A stretch of 64,000 bases of DNA from Cristatella mucedo (lineage: Eukaryota; Bryozoa; Phylactolaemata; Cristatellidae), in contig WPIO01000049.1 of assembly GCA_009760855.2 (NCBI GenBank), positions 372,001-436,000 on the forward strand. The letters are read 5' to 3'. The notes below the pieces were generated by a model, which searched no databases, was not told the origin of the DNA, and saw only the letters and a program-made list of their open reading frames with translations. This document shows positions 46,806 to 58,499 of this stretch, piece by piece (within the stretch, counting starts at the first letter, position 1; every line of letters begins with the position of its first letter). The translations under genes were made by a program, and so were the position numbers.

Positions 46806-47828
46806 TAATTATAAGATATTTTTGCAGCGTCCTTAGAGAACTAAATATGCGTCTACGCACTTTATATACGCTTCGTAAAGGAAGCACATAGACTGGTTAG
46901 TGATAATGTGTACAGTGTCAGTACGCATAAGCACACAAACAAAAATTCAGACGGACCAAGCACTTGCTATAAGGAACGGATGGGATTCTGGGTTCTTTTT
47001 AAATCTCATCAAGTCAGGGGTGTCGTGACATCAGTCGGGAGTGAGTTATACAAATAATAAAAAATATAATTCATTCATATAGAGCCCTAAGAGAACTTAA
47101 TCTCTATTCTGGCGCTTCACACATGCCTCCGGGCTCGAGCCCTCGACCTCAGCCAGACCTTGGTCGGGCGAGCACCTTAGCCCCTGGACCAAACCAGCTT
47201 GGCTTCCTCGCTTTGGGTGCATGCTAGCTAATGGCACCGTACCCAAAGGATTTTAGGCTAGTTTGAGGCACAACTAGCCGACAAGAGCAAGCGATATGTT
47301 GCCTGCTCTGATTGGGAATTAGTTTTGATAGGTCGAATGGAGCAAGAAAATGGAAGTGGGTGGCAATATCTTGAAGTCGATACGCCGCCTGATAGGGGAG
47401 CTAGCGCATATCAGTGAGATATGGTTCAAGGTGGTAATCTGCGACGCTCACGACAGACAAGCCTGGTTGTAGAGTTTTGCCCCAGCTGTATGCGCCATAT
47501 TGAATCAGCCCGTAAACCGTCAATCAGTGAGTTACAGAAGTCGAGACGGGATGTCACAAATGCATGGACCAACTTGGATGTGGTATCCCATCTAAGCTAT
47601 CCCGGATGTAAACGCAGCTGAAAGTAGACGGAGTCGGCTGTGGAGCTAGTGTGGTCATCTAGTGAGAAGTCACTTTGGAACAGGACATCGAGATTTCGTG
47701 CAGATGCTACAGCTGATACGCTGGACGAGTTCATTGTGAAGGATAGTTTTTCAAATTTCTGAGTAACACTAGATTTGTCCATAACTATTTAGTTGGTTTT
47801 ATCGTCATCGAATTTGAGAATATTAGTT
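46806..47828 (-). mobile_element. L2-type retrotransposon, antisense, interrupted by a SINE
   Basis: The tail and hairpin at 46825-46870, 3' UTR and coding end to 47049, then a SINE (47050-47198), then coding relics continuing to 47828 ('cagccgactccgtctacttt' region and FDDDKTN-like sequence on the - strand). Its 5' truncation coincides with the tail of the next L2 copy. Confidence 0.65.
47050..47198 (-). repeat. tRNA-derived SINE inserted in an L2 copy
   Basis: 'cctaagagaacttaatctct' tail, then 'gggctcgagccctcgacctc', 'agccagaccttggtcgggcg' and 'cctggaccaaaccagc', in the same order as 57722-57867. The L2 sequence on both sides shows that the SINE is the younger. Confidence 0.75.
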
Positions 47829-48895
47829 AATAATAACAATTATAATACATGCGTATAGCACCCTCCGAGAGCTTAATCTTTTTGCCAGGCACTTTGCATA
47901 TTATGTAAAGGAAACATGATTAAATGTTTAGTGGTAGCATGCTCAATGCCAGCAATCATAACATGGTTAGAGGTGAAATGAACAGGATCAGCATGCAAAT
48001 ATGGTTAGTGACAGCGCCAACAGTGTCAGCACGAATAAGCACACAAAGAACAAATCACGTAGACCCTCGACATTGCTGAGATCAATAGATGTGAGTTTAG
48101 CTTCTTTTTAAGTATCGTCAAGCTAAGGGATGTCGTGACGTCAGTCGGGAGTCAGTTCCAGTCTCCAAAGGATTCGAGGTTCGTATAAGGTGTAGCTATA
48201 CGATTCGATTTAGAAAAGCGGGTGGCACGACGCCAAGCGTGGTGGAGAAGTAGATCTGATAGGTAATCTGGAGCCAAAAATGAAAGGACCTAGGAGTGAG
48301 TGGCAGAACATTGAAGTCGATTCGCTGCTTGACTGGAATCCAGTGCAGGTAGGCGAGACGTGGTGTGATGTGGCAACTGAGGTGTGGCTCAGGAGAGACA
48401 AGCATTGCTGCAGAGTTTTGCACCAAGTGTAAGTGGCTGATTGCACAGGCCGGTAGACCAGCAAGCAGTGAGTTACAGAAGTCGGGACAAAATTTCTAAA
48501 GTGCATGGACCAATTTAGATGTAGCATCCTTGCCTAAGCATGCCCAAATTTTAGCAATGTTATGTAGCTGAAAGTAGGCCGACGTGATTGTAGAGCTGAT
48601 GTGGTCGTCTACTGAAAGGTCACTTCGGAACAGGACAACTAGATTTCTTGCAGATTCAACAGACGATATTCTGGCAGAGCTGACTTTGAGTGTTAAGTTT
48701 TCCCATTTCTGAATCGTGCTTGGTTTGCCACCATAACTAGTAAGTTGGCCTTACCATCATTCGTGTGACTCAACAGCAAATGTCAGCCATACATGCAGCA
48801 AGGAAGTTAAAAGAGTTCGACGTACTGGAAAGCTAGGAGGGATCAAACCACAGGTACAGCTGTGTGTCGTCTGCCTAAAAATGAAATCCTAGTCT
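47829..48895 (-). mobile_element. L2-type retrotransposon, antisense, 5'-truncated at the reverse transcriptase YADD region
   Basis: The tail 'ttaataataacaattataat' starts at 47829. The 3' UTR, coding end and post-catalytic region (- strand 'LAYLHWIPVKQRIDFNVL' at about 48345) follow up to a YADD-like remnant near 48870. It lies end to end with the previous copy in the same orientation. Confidence 0.75.
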
Positions 48896-49324
48896 GTATG
48901 TACATGTGTTGATCTTGGATGGTCTCCCTGGGTCAGCCGACCCTTTTTGTCGGCTCCTATCCACGGCATAGTGAACCTCTACCCTTGTGACTGCACAGTC
49001 CCCATCCGCGCTGCCGACATGCAGCAAGCTCGCGATCAGCAATTGTGCATCGCATTTTTGATTTAATTCAACCCGTAGACACCGGCTGCCCCATCAGCTT
49101 CGAATGACTCACTCCATTCACTCGCGAGATTAAAATCCAGCTCGGCTGCTGATTAGGTGACCCGGTGACCTCACCACTTGGCAGAGCGCTTCGAGATGCA
49201 ACTGCCGTCAGCCATTTGCCAACGTTTCGCTTACGCGATTCCAAGTCTGGATTCTTTTTCTCCCTTGCTCCCCCATCCCGGCTCACGTGACACTTTTCAC
49301 AAAGCCGCATACTCGCGTTATTCT

Positions 49325-50250
49325 TTCATTAATAGTACCAGCTATAATAGTACTAATGTGTTTGTAAAGCGAACCACGAAGACTAAATCTCTTTCTGAGC
49401 GCTTCAAGTAAGCTCGAAAAGAGGATGATCAGTGACAGTTGTGGCACGTGCACAAGCAGGTAAAAGACAAACTCTGCACCAAGCAAATGGAAGGCTCCCG
49501 AGAAGCAGATTCTTCTTGCTAAGCTAACTTTTGTATCGTCAAGTCAGGGTATCAAGCCGCGATATCAGTCGTTAGCCTGCTCCAGGCCGTACGTACATAT
49601 TAGCTAACTTGCATCCAATTGATACCAATTTGGTTAGAGGCACAGCTAAACATCTAAATTCAGACTAGCAGGCAATATGAGGGAGAACCTGCTGTCTATG
49701 TCAAATAGTTTGGATGGAGCAAAGCAATGACGGACCTTTAGCTGAGTGACAATACCTTGACGTCAATGTGCTGATTGATGTAGAGCCTGTGCAAGTGGAG
49801 AAAAGTGATGTACAGTGGCAAATGCCATGTTCACGACCGAAAACCAAGCTTCAGAGTGTGCACTACCTGCACGTGACTTATTACGTAGGGCGGGCGGAAG
49901 ATTTGCAAGCTTAGAGTTGTGAAAGTCTAGAGGAATATCACAAATGGATTGATTAACTTGTCGGCGATACACTTATCTATGCGCCCTTAAATATTTGAGA
50001 TAATTCGCAGCCTAAAGTATGCATGCTGGACTGTGGTGCTGATATTGTCATCTCGGAAAACAGCATTTTGAAATATGCTTAAGTCGTTATTTTGTTCAAA
50101 CTTGTGGCCTAGTTGCCTGCAGAATATTTTAGTAATTTACTTGACAAATGCGTCCACATTGAGTTCGGTCTATTCGGATAGAAAGAGGGATTTTCGGCAA
50201 ATTTTGATGCGCTTCCCTAGTCGATTGACGCTTAGAATCTCAGTTTCTTC
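49325..50250 (-). mobile_element. L2-type retrotransposon relic, antisense
   Basis: 'agcgaaccacgaagactaaa' / 'tctctttctgagcgcttcaa' is the hairpin. Decayed coding blocks extend to about 50250, with several indels. Confidence 0.5.
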
Positions 50251-50764
50251 AGGCGTAGTCTTGAAGTGAGATTTCTTGAACGAAATTCATAAGACAATGA
50301 AAGAGCTGCTTTGAAAGCCTTGAGAAAACTTCGTGCCGTGATAACTTCACACTTTATCACATGCATACACCCATGACCACATAATTGCTTCTCATCTTCT
50401 AAGTAAGAACAATTGTTGGTGATAGATGCTTTTGATCTGCGGTTCCCCATAATTCAGTGTCGTAATTTTTTTCGACAACAACTTATCGCCTGCTGCCGAT
50501 TCTGGAACATTATCTCCAGCCGCCCTGGACTGCTACTGCAAAGCTAAGCGCCTGTTTGACTGTGCACCTGATATAGCTATACTTTTCAATTTCTTGGCTG
50601 GCTGACATGAAGTCTGTTGACAATCGTGTGCTGATGGTCAGATGCATAGGCTTAGAGAGAATTATAAAAGAGTCTCAAATCGACTATCTGCTTGATTCAT
50701 CTACTCCTATAATTGGTGTGCAGTCTGCTTGACGAGTAGACAAATGTGGTTCAAACTTCTCCAG

Positions 50765-50870
50765 TAGAGACCGCCAGGTGGCCCAGCTGTTAATTTCACG
50801 GATTCTTTACCTGAGCTCCCAGGTTCGGATCTCGGTGCTGGTAACCCAGAAAGCCTGTGCTTTCACTCGA
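50765..50870 (+). repeat. Possible SINE with a tRNA-like head
   Basis: 'caggtggcccagctgttaat' resembles box A and 'cccaggttcggatctcgg' resembles box B, about 45 bp apart. Incomplete and not a tRNA gene. Confidence 0.35.
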
Positions 50871-50879
50871 CTTCGTTTG

Positions 50880-52560
50880 AAAAGGCCCCGCTGACTTATT
50901 CAGCTTTTTTTTGGATCGGAGCCCAGAAAGCTCCTGCAGCAATTTCTCGTTCGGAACGGATATATCCAGACGATGCAGGTGCAGTGAACTCGGTCTACTC
51001 CCCTACTATTCCATAGTTCCTGGGCTGGAGCTGCTTTACTTTGCCGTTTCGTAAAAATAAAAATAACGCAATGCCTTGTCATGCCTCCATAATATGAGAG
51101 AGGAAAATTCTTAGCAGTCAGCTCCCGGCTGACTCACTCGTGGGAGGGATACGGGAAACAGCAGCCGCAGAGTCGGGGAATGGTACCTTGATAAATTCGT
51201 GCGATCACGACTGCGATTCGCATCGCTGCGTGTTGGAACTATCGTCGCGGAACCGGAAGTCATTGGCAAAAGTTGAAGGCGCTAATTTAAGGATAGCTGT
51301 TGTAATCAGCAACTAAGACTTGCTGCTCATGCGCTTGGCCTCCCCCCCTGAGTGTCATTTTCCTCATTAGTGCCCCACTGTTAGCCACTACAGAGCCATG
51401 TGAAATGGGCGTCGGGTTTCCGAATTTGTGAGCATTGTCACCTCTAACAAAGGCCTGCTCTAATTACATTGTACTGGCAGCTGACAAATGAGAAACGTTT
51501 CAAAAGTAAGTGGTATTAGCTTGTTTTCTGACTAAGCCAACCTTCACAATGCCCCAAATGCCCTCAGTACTGGCACTGCTACATTGCCGCCTTTGTGGCC
51601 CTCGGCGCCAGCAGGTTAGCTTTCAGGTTACCTCCACTCAGGCTGACAGAGCTTTTAAGTGCGGCGGTTTTGATTTATCTCGGAGCCTGTGGGGGGGGGC
51701 CTGCGGTGCCTCCAGCTTAGCACTTAGGTTACCTGTGCTCAGGCACGTCCATGTCCTCGAACTGCAGCTCACTACTGCCCAGAGTCACGCATGCGGCAGG
51801 CTGCTGGAGGCCCTGCCGAAGCAAAGCTTGGCTTTCGGGACGGATGTATGTAACAGCACCTAACTGGATTGCATCAAGTCGCTATACAAAACAGTTTTTG
51901 CCTGACCCATCTCTCTCCTCTCCCTCTCTCTCGTCATTTCTTATTTCACCGGTCTTTGTGCTTCGTGTAGAATATTTAAATCTCAAAATTCGTTTCGATT
52001 CCCACCATGGGCATTATCCAGCCACCTCTTCACAGGCTCCGACATTATTTCAGATTCGAGAATAGCGATCTTTGATTAGTCTATTCCGGAAATGATTGAG
52101 TAACCCGTTTGCTCTCGCACACACCCCCATGAACTATTTGATCGCTACATTGAGCAGCTTGTTAATTAGCGAGTTAACTCGGGCTTCATTATCTTACTCG
52201 TGAGCTGGCGAAGGGCGATGTTAAGGGTCCACAATTCTGTGTTTGGCTAGTGCACGATCCGTTGTTCTCCTTCAACCAAGAAGAGTGTCAATGCAAGGTT
52301 TCTAATTGTCATGCTCATAAAGACATTGTCTCGATTTCTCAAAGGAGCTCGAACGGTTCATTGTTGGCTGGCCGCTTGCTGAGCGCTGTCTGGTGGTCTG
52401 AGGAAACGATCCTTCCATGAGAACGCAGAACGTAGGAGTAAACAGTTGACCATGTTTCATCGAGAGGTCAGCAATTCCTCGGTCGTCTACTGGCGAATCG
52501 AATTAATGGATCCACAAAACGACCCGCCATAAGTCGTTGCCATGGTAAGCTAGGATCCAC
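50880..52560. other. No gene seen
   Basis: There is a diverged internal duplication near 51610-51750 ('ggttacctccactcaggc' and 'ggttacctgtgctcaggc'). No coding motif was found. Confidence 0.4.
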
Positions 52561-52569
52561 AAAGCGAAC

Positions 52570-52690
52570 TAGCCAAAAGTCGGTCGGTCGCTTAGGCTGT
52601 GATTGGACGATACCAAACTCTCCTGCGTAACACCCCCATAATCGTTATGGCTTTGTGGATTTACAGACGGAGATACGTTACGTTACTTGA
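52570..52690 (+). repeat. Family 2 retroelement 3' tail
   Basis: 'caaactctcctgcgtaacac', 'ggctttgtggatttacagac' and 'ggagatacgttacgttac' match the 35150-35285 copy. Confidence 0.65.
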
Positions 52691-53030
52691 GTTCCCTTCG
52701 TGCAATTCTCATCTGACTTCGGTCACTTGGTCGATCCTCTGACCAACGGCAAATCAATTTTGGAAAACTGTCTTCCATTTATATACACTTAAAGCATACA
52801 GCTCTCTGAGACCGACCGCACTTGACCCGACATTTAAAAGGAAGTTAAAACCCGGCGGTTGCTGACAGCCTATAGTTGGTCCAAGTGAATAGTCTTTTAT
52901 GCGCTTATGTGTGCTAAAATTTGTCCACGGTCTTATCAATAATCAGATGGTCCGATTTCCAGCCAGCCACTTTAAAGTGCCTAGATAGAAATTTGATTCT
53001 CCTAGGGCGCTATAAACATGCTTTATTAGT
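52691..53030 (+). mobile_element. L2-type retrotransposon 3' end
   Basis: 'cgaccgcacttgacccgaca' then 'tttaaaaggaagttaaaac' is the coding end. The hairpin 'aaagtgcctagatagaaatt' / 'tctcctagggcgctataaac' closes it. Confidence 0.6.
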
Positions 53031-53119
53031 AACTAGCTAGTACTCGCGAGAAATTACGGGCACACAATATTCATTTTGAAAGTAAAAACCCTGAATATAT
53101 GTGCATATCTGCGAGCGGG

Positions 53120-53121
<2 letters not shown>

Positions 53122-53210
<89 letters not shown>
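53122..53210. repeat. (CA)n-(TA)n microsatellite
   Basis: About 70 bp of CA pass directly into about 18 bp of TA. Confidence 0.98.
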
Positions 53211-53224
53211 TAGCTGATTTAGCA

Positions 53225-53355
53225 GTAGAAGAGCCTGAACGGCTATCACCACCGCTTGCATTTGGCAACATAGGATCGCACGCTACAGGATTCGAGCCCA
53301 CAACCTCGGTCGTGCGAAGAGCGAAAACCAGACCTCTTGGGCTATCTGACGAGTA
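53225..53355 (-). repeat. SINE-like repeat with a tRNA-like head
   Basis: The - strand reads 'cagatagcccaagaggtctg' (box A-like) and 'gttgtgggctcgaatcctgt' (box B-like) with 35-40 bp between. It differs from the main SINE family, and its 3' side abuts the CA/TA microsatellite. Confidence 0.45.
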
Positions 53356-53359
53356 GTCT

Positions 53360-54890
53360 AAATATAGATTTTTTACCAGCCGAGTGACCTCGGTCAGTCA
53401 TTCCTTCTCAGGTTACCCAAAATAAGGCAGGCACATCCACAAAGTCTATCTACGAAAAATCCTCAGAAAAGCGCCAACCCTTGAAACATCGCTAAGAAAT
53501 TAAACTTGAAAACTAAAGATGTACTATAAGTCCGTAGCTGCAATTAGGCTCGTGATGACATACTGACCGGCAGACCGTCGGCAAGACTGACTGTCTTGAT
53601 CCGCCTCTTTATTTTCATCCGTTCCACTGAGAGATAATCTACGCACAGTTTAATACGTAATTGAATAAAGCGCGGATCAAAAGCTTGATAATGAAGTTTT
53701 AATATAAGTTACAGTAAAATATTAGTTTATAATTCATTGCACAATTTCGTGATTAATTTCAACTGTAAGAGTGCATGTTATAGCTGCATGTGGAGATTAG
53801 TGAATCATCTCCCCTGTTTTTGGCAAGACACTCGTCGTTTGGTTACCGTGGTGGTAGCAGTTCGATAAAGGCACCGTTGGAACACCGTTACCGCGACTTC
53901 AGCGACTCAATTTTACGGGACGTACCCACTCACGCACTCGCTCGCATTCAAAATTACTCAGTTTGATTATTTCGCAATACACCACGACCGGAGGCAGTCT
54001 GCCGTGGGACTGAACGCCGAAAGACTTGTGCCTCGAGCTTGGAGCGATCCTGCAACTTCTTAGTAATCGCGCAGGGCTCTTAAAGATTGAGCTATCGAGA
54101 CTAATCTTCTTACGGCGTTGAACAGAGCGGTGTAAAGATTCGGTTTTAAATTGCCATTTACGTGCACGGTCCAAATCCCAGCGTTCTTCGTGAATGAATG
54201 TGTGCGTTCATAAGCGCAAACTGTGGCGCCAAGTACAATCGTTACGCCTGCTATAGTTGGCGACCAGAGAGCGCGTTCCACTGGAATTCTCACGTTGGCC
54301 TAAAGCAAGTAGGGTCAACCCCCACGAGCGGACCCCCGCGTCGCGTCCTCGATGACCCATGACTGGCTGGCTAGGTAAGAGTGGTCTTTAGCAGCGGATG
54401 CAAGTACAGCTTTAACATAAAAATACCTATCAGACGGAAAAATATATGATTATATATATATAGATATATATTATCATAATGATTGATTGTGGCATTCGGT
54501 TTCTTAAGAGATGATTCATGTTTCCATGGATTTATGAAATTTTGCTGAATTTCTTTTAGTGTCTGTTAGAAGTACTTTTCCGTGCAACTGAGACTGGCTA
54601 CTGAAGCGACTTGGCTTTATATTTCTGTTTTTGGCCCACGCATTGCCGATGTTGATCATCGACGGCGAGAGGAAAAATTGAGTTGCGTTATTGAGAACCC
54701 TAATTGGAGCGGCGCCCAAAGTTCAGGAGTGCCGTGAGTCAAAACTGTTTATGGTTCCCGTCAGCCAGAGGTTTGCCGGTGCTGGACTTATACTTTACAA
54801 CATATTTAAGTTGCCCATAAAGACATAGAGCTTTCTGAAGATACTATACACATTTTTTGTTATCATTGTTTTTATTAGCAACTTCCGAGT
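53360..54890. other. No gene seen
   Basis: AT-rich DNA with a small AT palindrome near 54445-54475. No supported coding sequence or repeat. Confidence 0.4.
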
Positions 54891-55013
54891 CCGGCATGGG
54901 CTTATTTTAGGGTCTTCTGAAGGGCCTGAGGTCACTTGAGGGGCGGGGCAGTGGCTCGAGGGGCGGAGCTACGGTCCCGGAGGCAGTCGAGGTCTTCCGT
55001 TAGCGAGTATGTA
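54891..55013 (+). promoter_or_regulatory. Presumed 5' UTR / promoter-proximal region of the LRCH gene
   Basis: A GC-rich shift ('gaggggcggggcagtgg', with a GGGGCGGGG Sp1-type box at about 54940) occurs just before the LRCH start in otherwise AT-rich DNA. An in-frame TGA lies at 54927. The transcription start is unknown. Confidence 0.45.
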
Positions 55014-55173
55014 ATGGCGGTCCCTGTGCCGTCCGGGGCTGTGTCTGCCAAAACTTTAGAAGGTGCCTTCGATGAAGCCGAGAATTCAGGAATCTTGGAT
55101 CTTAGCAGCAGAAAGCTGAAAGAATACCCTAAAATTGCCGCCGACTTTGACCTAAAGGATACCGTCGACGCCA
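55014..55173 (+). CDS. LRCH: LRCH family protein, first coding exon
   Basis: ATG at 55014 has G at -3 and +4, with an in-frame TGA upstream at 54927. The exon codes 53 residues and ends at a strong donor (GTAAGT from 55174). After a short variable start comes LEGAFDEAENSGILDLSSRK then LKEYPKIAADFDLKDTVDA. This matches the N-terminal cap of LRCH proteins, whose family pattern is an EEA-x-x-x-G-x-L-x-L-S-x-R-K-L-x-E-F-P block and a DL-x-DT block just before the first leucine-rich repeat (ADLS...). LRCH proteins carry about nine leucine-rich repeats and a C-terminal calponin homology domain; members act as cytoskeletal or DOCK-associated scaffolds. The repeats and calponin domain are not seen downstream here. 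The donor leaves one base of the next codon. Which LRCH member cannot be told. Confidence 0.85.
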
Positions 55174-56730
55174 GTAAGTGGCTTTTTTTTGGTGCTTCTG
55201 GCTCGTTTCAGCGAAGTCCTTGCTCGGCGGCCAACCCATGTTTTTGCTGGATGTCCGTCCCTCTACAATTCGACAGTGATCTTATTTCAGTTGCTAAGTC
55301 TCTTTATTCCTGCGCTGATTTGGTATAGCTGATTCCGGACATAGTTGTCGGAGCGTGACCTTCCAGTGATGCCAAGAGCTGCAGTGGAATTATTTGGCAG
55401 CCACTAGTAATATCCGCCCGGGAGTAGTCGCAAGCGTAGGCAGGGCCTTGGAGATTGGAACCCTTAGCCACGGATTATTAGTTTATTTCTGCAGCCTGCA
55501 GACCCGCAGGCGATTTGCAGATTTTGATTTGACATAGCTGTCATCAAAAGCTAAGAATATGTCTTTTCCGTCATTATCGCTGGAGGCGATCGACCGCCTT
55601 TATGAAGCCGGTCACACCGATTTCACATCGCTCGATCATGTCTCTCCCACCAGCAAGTATTTTGATTGTTCCACCGAGCTCTTGTTGCATTAGAGCTGTA
55701 CCCACTGGGCCTTTCGCATTCTGGAAGAAATTACGCTTAGCTCTCGCCATCGCGTGTCCTTGAAATCGGAGCGACTGCTCTGCGTGTTGGCACGTACCGA
55801 GATTTGCTATTACCAAGCGTCACTAGCGAGTGGAATTATCTCTCTTAAGGAGATCACTCTTGACTTAGTATCTAAGTCAAGTGGCAATAATTGGCTACCG
55901 CGTTTTTGTTCTACGGTGACTGATATGGCTTGCCGAAATGACTTTGGCTTTCTGTGCACAATAAAAGTCACCCACTAGATTTCGGTAGTCTCGTGCAGTT
56001 GCAAACGGGTTGCATCACTGCTACCGGTGACTGCGAGTGTGTGACTTCCAGCCGACGTCGTGCATTCCAACCTGGATTGCAAGTGATTGTGCCAGGCCAG
56101 CAACGTGACCCCTCAGGTCTCTTGTAGGGTTGGCGGCTGGCCTGTTTTGCCAATGGACATTCGTGCCGCATTGAGTGTGCTTTGTGCTGCTTATCTTGAT
56201 TTGGTGTTAGCAGGAAAAGTGAGGGAGGCTGGCAGAGACGTGCGGTTGGGTGCACGAGCATCGACTCAGTTTCTTAGTTAATTTGCCCCACTTCAAACTG
56301 GAGTGCTGCACGTGAAAGGTGTAGGTTGCGTCAGGAAGAATCGCTGCCTGTTGTAAGCCCCATGTCGTTGACTCGAAGGTTAAGCAAAAACAGCCGGAAG
56401 GAGGCTCTTTCGCTGGCTGCAAGGAGCTTGCAAATAGGAGATAATCCGTGCTGACGAGCCGTTCTGGCGAGGTCGAAACGTCTTCGACCGGCTGAGCTTT
56501 CTCCAGGATAAGATCGCTTAGCCCCAACAGCTTGTCAAACCCGGCTTCGTCTCCTCACTAACTTGCCGATCGCCGGCTGCTCAGCGGTGCCAGCGCTCAC
56601 CGACTGGCCCTTGCGTCGGTGCTTTACCGCTCAGCTATGCTGCTGTTGGGAAGAGAGGCACTGTTGCTGCCTGCAAGCCGCTCGATGTGTTGGAGCCTGA
56701 GGGTGCCCCTCCCCCTCTGCAGGCTGCCGC
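55174..56730 (+). other. LRCH intron 1 (start); nothing else seen
   Basis: Follows the donor of LRCH exon 1. No second exon resembling a leucine-rich repeat was recognised here or further on, so the intron probably extends through the rest of the window (unproven). Confidence 0.5.
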
Positions 56731-56731
56731 T

Positions 56732-56839
56732 AATAATAATAACACATTTGACATATCGCCCTCAGAGAACCCCCCCTGCGGGCTGCCACTAATAATAATA
56801 ATAATAATAACGCATTTGATATAACGCCCTCAGAGAACC

Positions 56840-56884
<45 letters not shown>

Positions 56885-57000
56885 GCATTTGCTGCAAATG
56901 AAACACCATCGAACGGTTAATGGTAGCATGCTCGATGGCAACAAGCATAAGGCGGCCAATAGTTAAATGTACAGGGCCAGCATGCAAATATGTTAGCGCT
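56732..57000 (-). repeat. L2-type 3' end with a duplicated tail and (CT)n
   Basis: 'ctgccgctaataataataac' with 'atatcgccctcagagaaccc' is followed about 55 bp later by a second version of the same block, then a CT expansion (56841-56881) within the hairpin and normal 3' UTR ('gggccagcatgcaaatatg'). The first block is a partial tandem duplication of the tail. Confidence 0.7.
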
Positions 57001-57667
57001 CGCCCAGGGTGGCGAGCCATCCCCAGGTCGGCAGGGGGATGGATCTTCACCAACTGATTCGTGTTGGTTAGGAGCACAAGAGCCATGCCCTGTATGTCGT
57101 TGTACCGAGTCATAGGTCAGCGGCTTGACTGAGAAAGAGAGTGCAGGCAGATCCTACCAGGAAGTGGCGTGCAGTGGTAGCAGACCGGGGAACAGATGCA
57201 CTGGATGGCAGAGAAACGCAGGTTGGAGCCGCACAGATGCTGCCGGACGATGCACAGAACAGAAAGTTCCTAGTGGCAGATGGACTTGCTGGATGCCATC
57301 GCTCACCCCACCTTGATGTGAGAGCCGAGGGCTGCGAATAAAGACAACTGTGGGTAAAGGAGCTACGTTGTTGATGCTGGGGCAGGTTTGCTTGCTTGCC
57401 ATTGTGCCTTTCGGTGGTCTCCTGAGTGTTCAGAAATAGGACGGCGCTGTCGGTTGTCTTTGCTAATGTTGGAGCAAGTCCGTTGTTTGGTGACTTACAT
57501 CATTATACTCACCTGTGATATGCAGAGAGACCTCGTCACGGTATTTCCATAGGCTGTTGTCTGCCTCCCTCGTGCGATTCTCTCGTCCGAAACCACGGGC
57601 TTAGAAAAATACACTCGATTGGTGATTGTTCACGTGTCGTGAGCTTTCTTACCTGGTCTGCTTGCCC

Positions 57668-57670
57668 TTG

Positions 57671-57711
<41 letters not shown>

Positions 57712-57736
57712 TACATATTATATATATATATATATA
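57668..57736. repeat. (TA)n microsatellite
   Basis: TA repeats with single-base interruptions, merging into the AT-rich tail of the adjacent SINE. The microsatellite probably grew from that tail. Confidence 0.95.
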
Positions 57737-57867
57737 ATTTATTTGTATAGCGCCCCAAGAGAACTTAATCTCTATTCAGGTGCTTCACATATGCCTCGAG
57801 GCTCGAGCCCACGACCTCAGCCAGACCTTGGTCGGGGCGAGCACCTTAACCACTGGATCAAACCAGT
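57722..57867 (-). repeat. tRNA-derived SINE with an L2-type tail (best copy)
   Basis: On the - strand: 'ctggtttgatccagtggtta' (box A region), 'aggtgctcgccccgaccaag', 'gtctggctgaggtcgtgggc', 'tcgagcc' (box B), a short linker, then 'cacctgaatagagattaagt' and 'tctcttggggcgctatacaa' with an AT tail. About 145 bp. It is the clearest full-length member and defines the family. Confidence 0.8.
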
Positions 57868-58271
57868 TCGGTTTGCAAGGCTCTTAGTCCAGGTCATAAT
57901 GCAAGCAACTATTAAACCTGGACTGACCTCACCATCGAAGCCAGAGACTTTTTAGTATTGAACCTCCCTCAGTATAAAGTGGCAAAGCCGGAGAGTTTCA
58001 AAAATACAATGTTTTCGGCAGCGCTTTCGTAGAAAGCGTGAGTCTGACCTCTGCAGCCCTCGCTGCTGTGTGTTGTGAGGCAACGCTCCATAATCATATG
58101 TTATCATGTCAAGTGTGTGCTTCCGACGATGGGCTAACGCTGCCAGCATACTTTCGCCGTCATGTAATCCAAGTGCCTTGAATCAGCAACCTCGTCTTAG
58201 GAGGAAGCTCACTACCCTTTGCTGTGCAGATGTTTTCCACAGAGTGGCTAGGAGAAGTGCTATCGATTGTC

Positions 58272-58310
58272 CTCCGCTGCTGCTCCTGCTGCTGCTCCTG
58301 CTGCTGCTTC
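58272..58310. repeat. CTG/CTC trinucleotide repeat
   Basis: Alternating 'ctgctgctcctgctgctgct' units, about 39 bp. Confidence 0.9.
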
Positions 58311-58370
58311 GGATGACGGTCTGTGCACCATCCTGGGGTGGGGCTTTGAGCACAGATATTCGTGGCCGCA

Positions 58371-58372
<2 letters not shown>

Positions 58373-58411
<39 letters not shown>
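58373..58411. repeat. (GT)n microsatellite
   Basis: About 38 bp of GT. Confidence 0.97.
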
Positions 58412-58415
<4 letters not shown>

Positions 58416-58499
58416 TCTGCTCTATCTTGAGGGCTGTTGAGACCTTACAATTGTGGTCCATTTTACACTGTCAAAAATTGCTTTACTCTCTAGTATATG

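Noticed and set aside
57722-57867. tRNA gene
   Set aside because: Box A and B are present but the cloverleaf is broken, several copies exist, and an L2 tail is attached, so it is a SINE. The same applies at 14480, 35355, 50765 and 53225.
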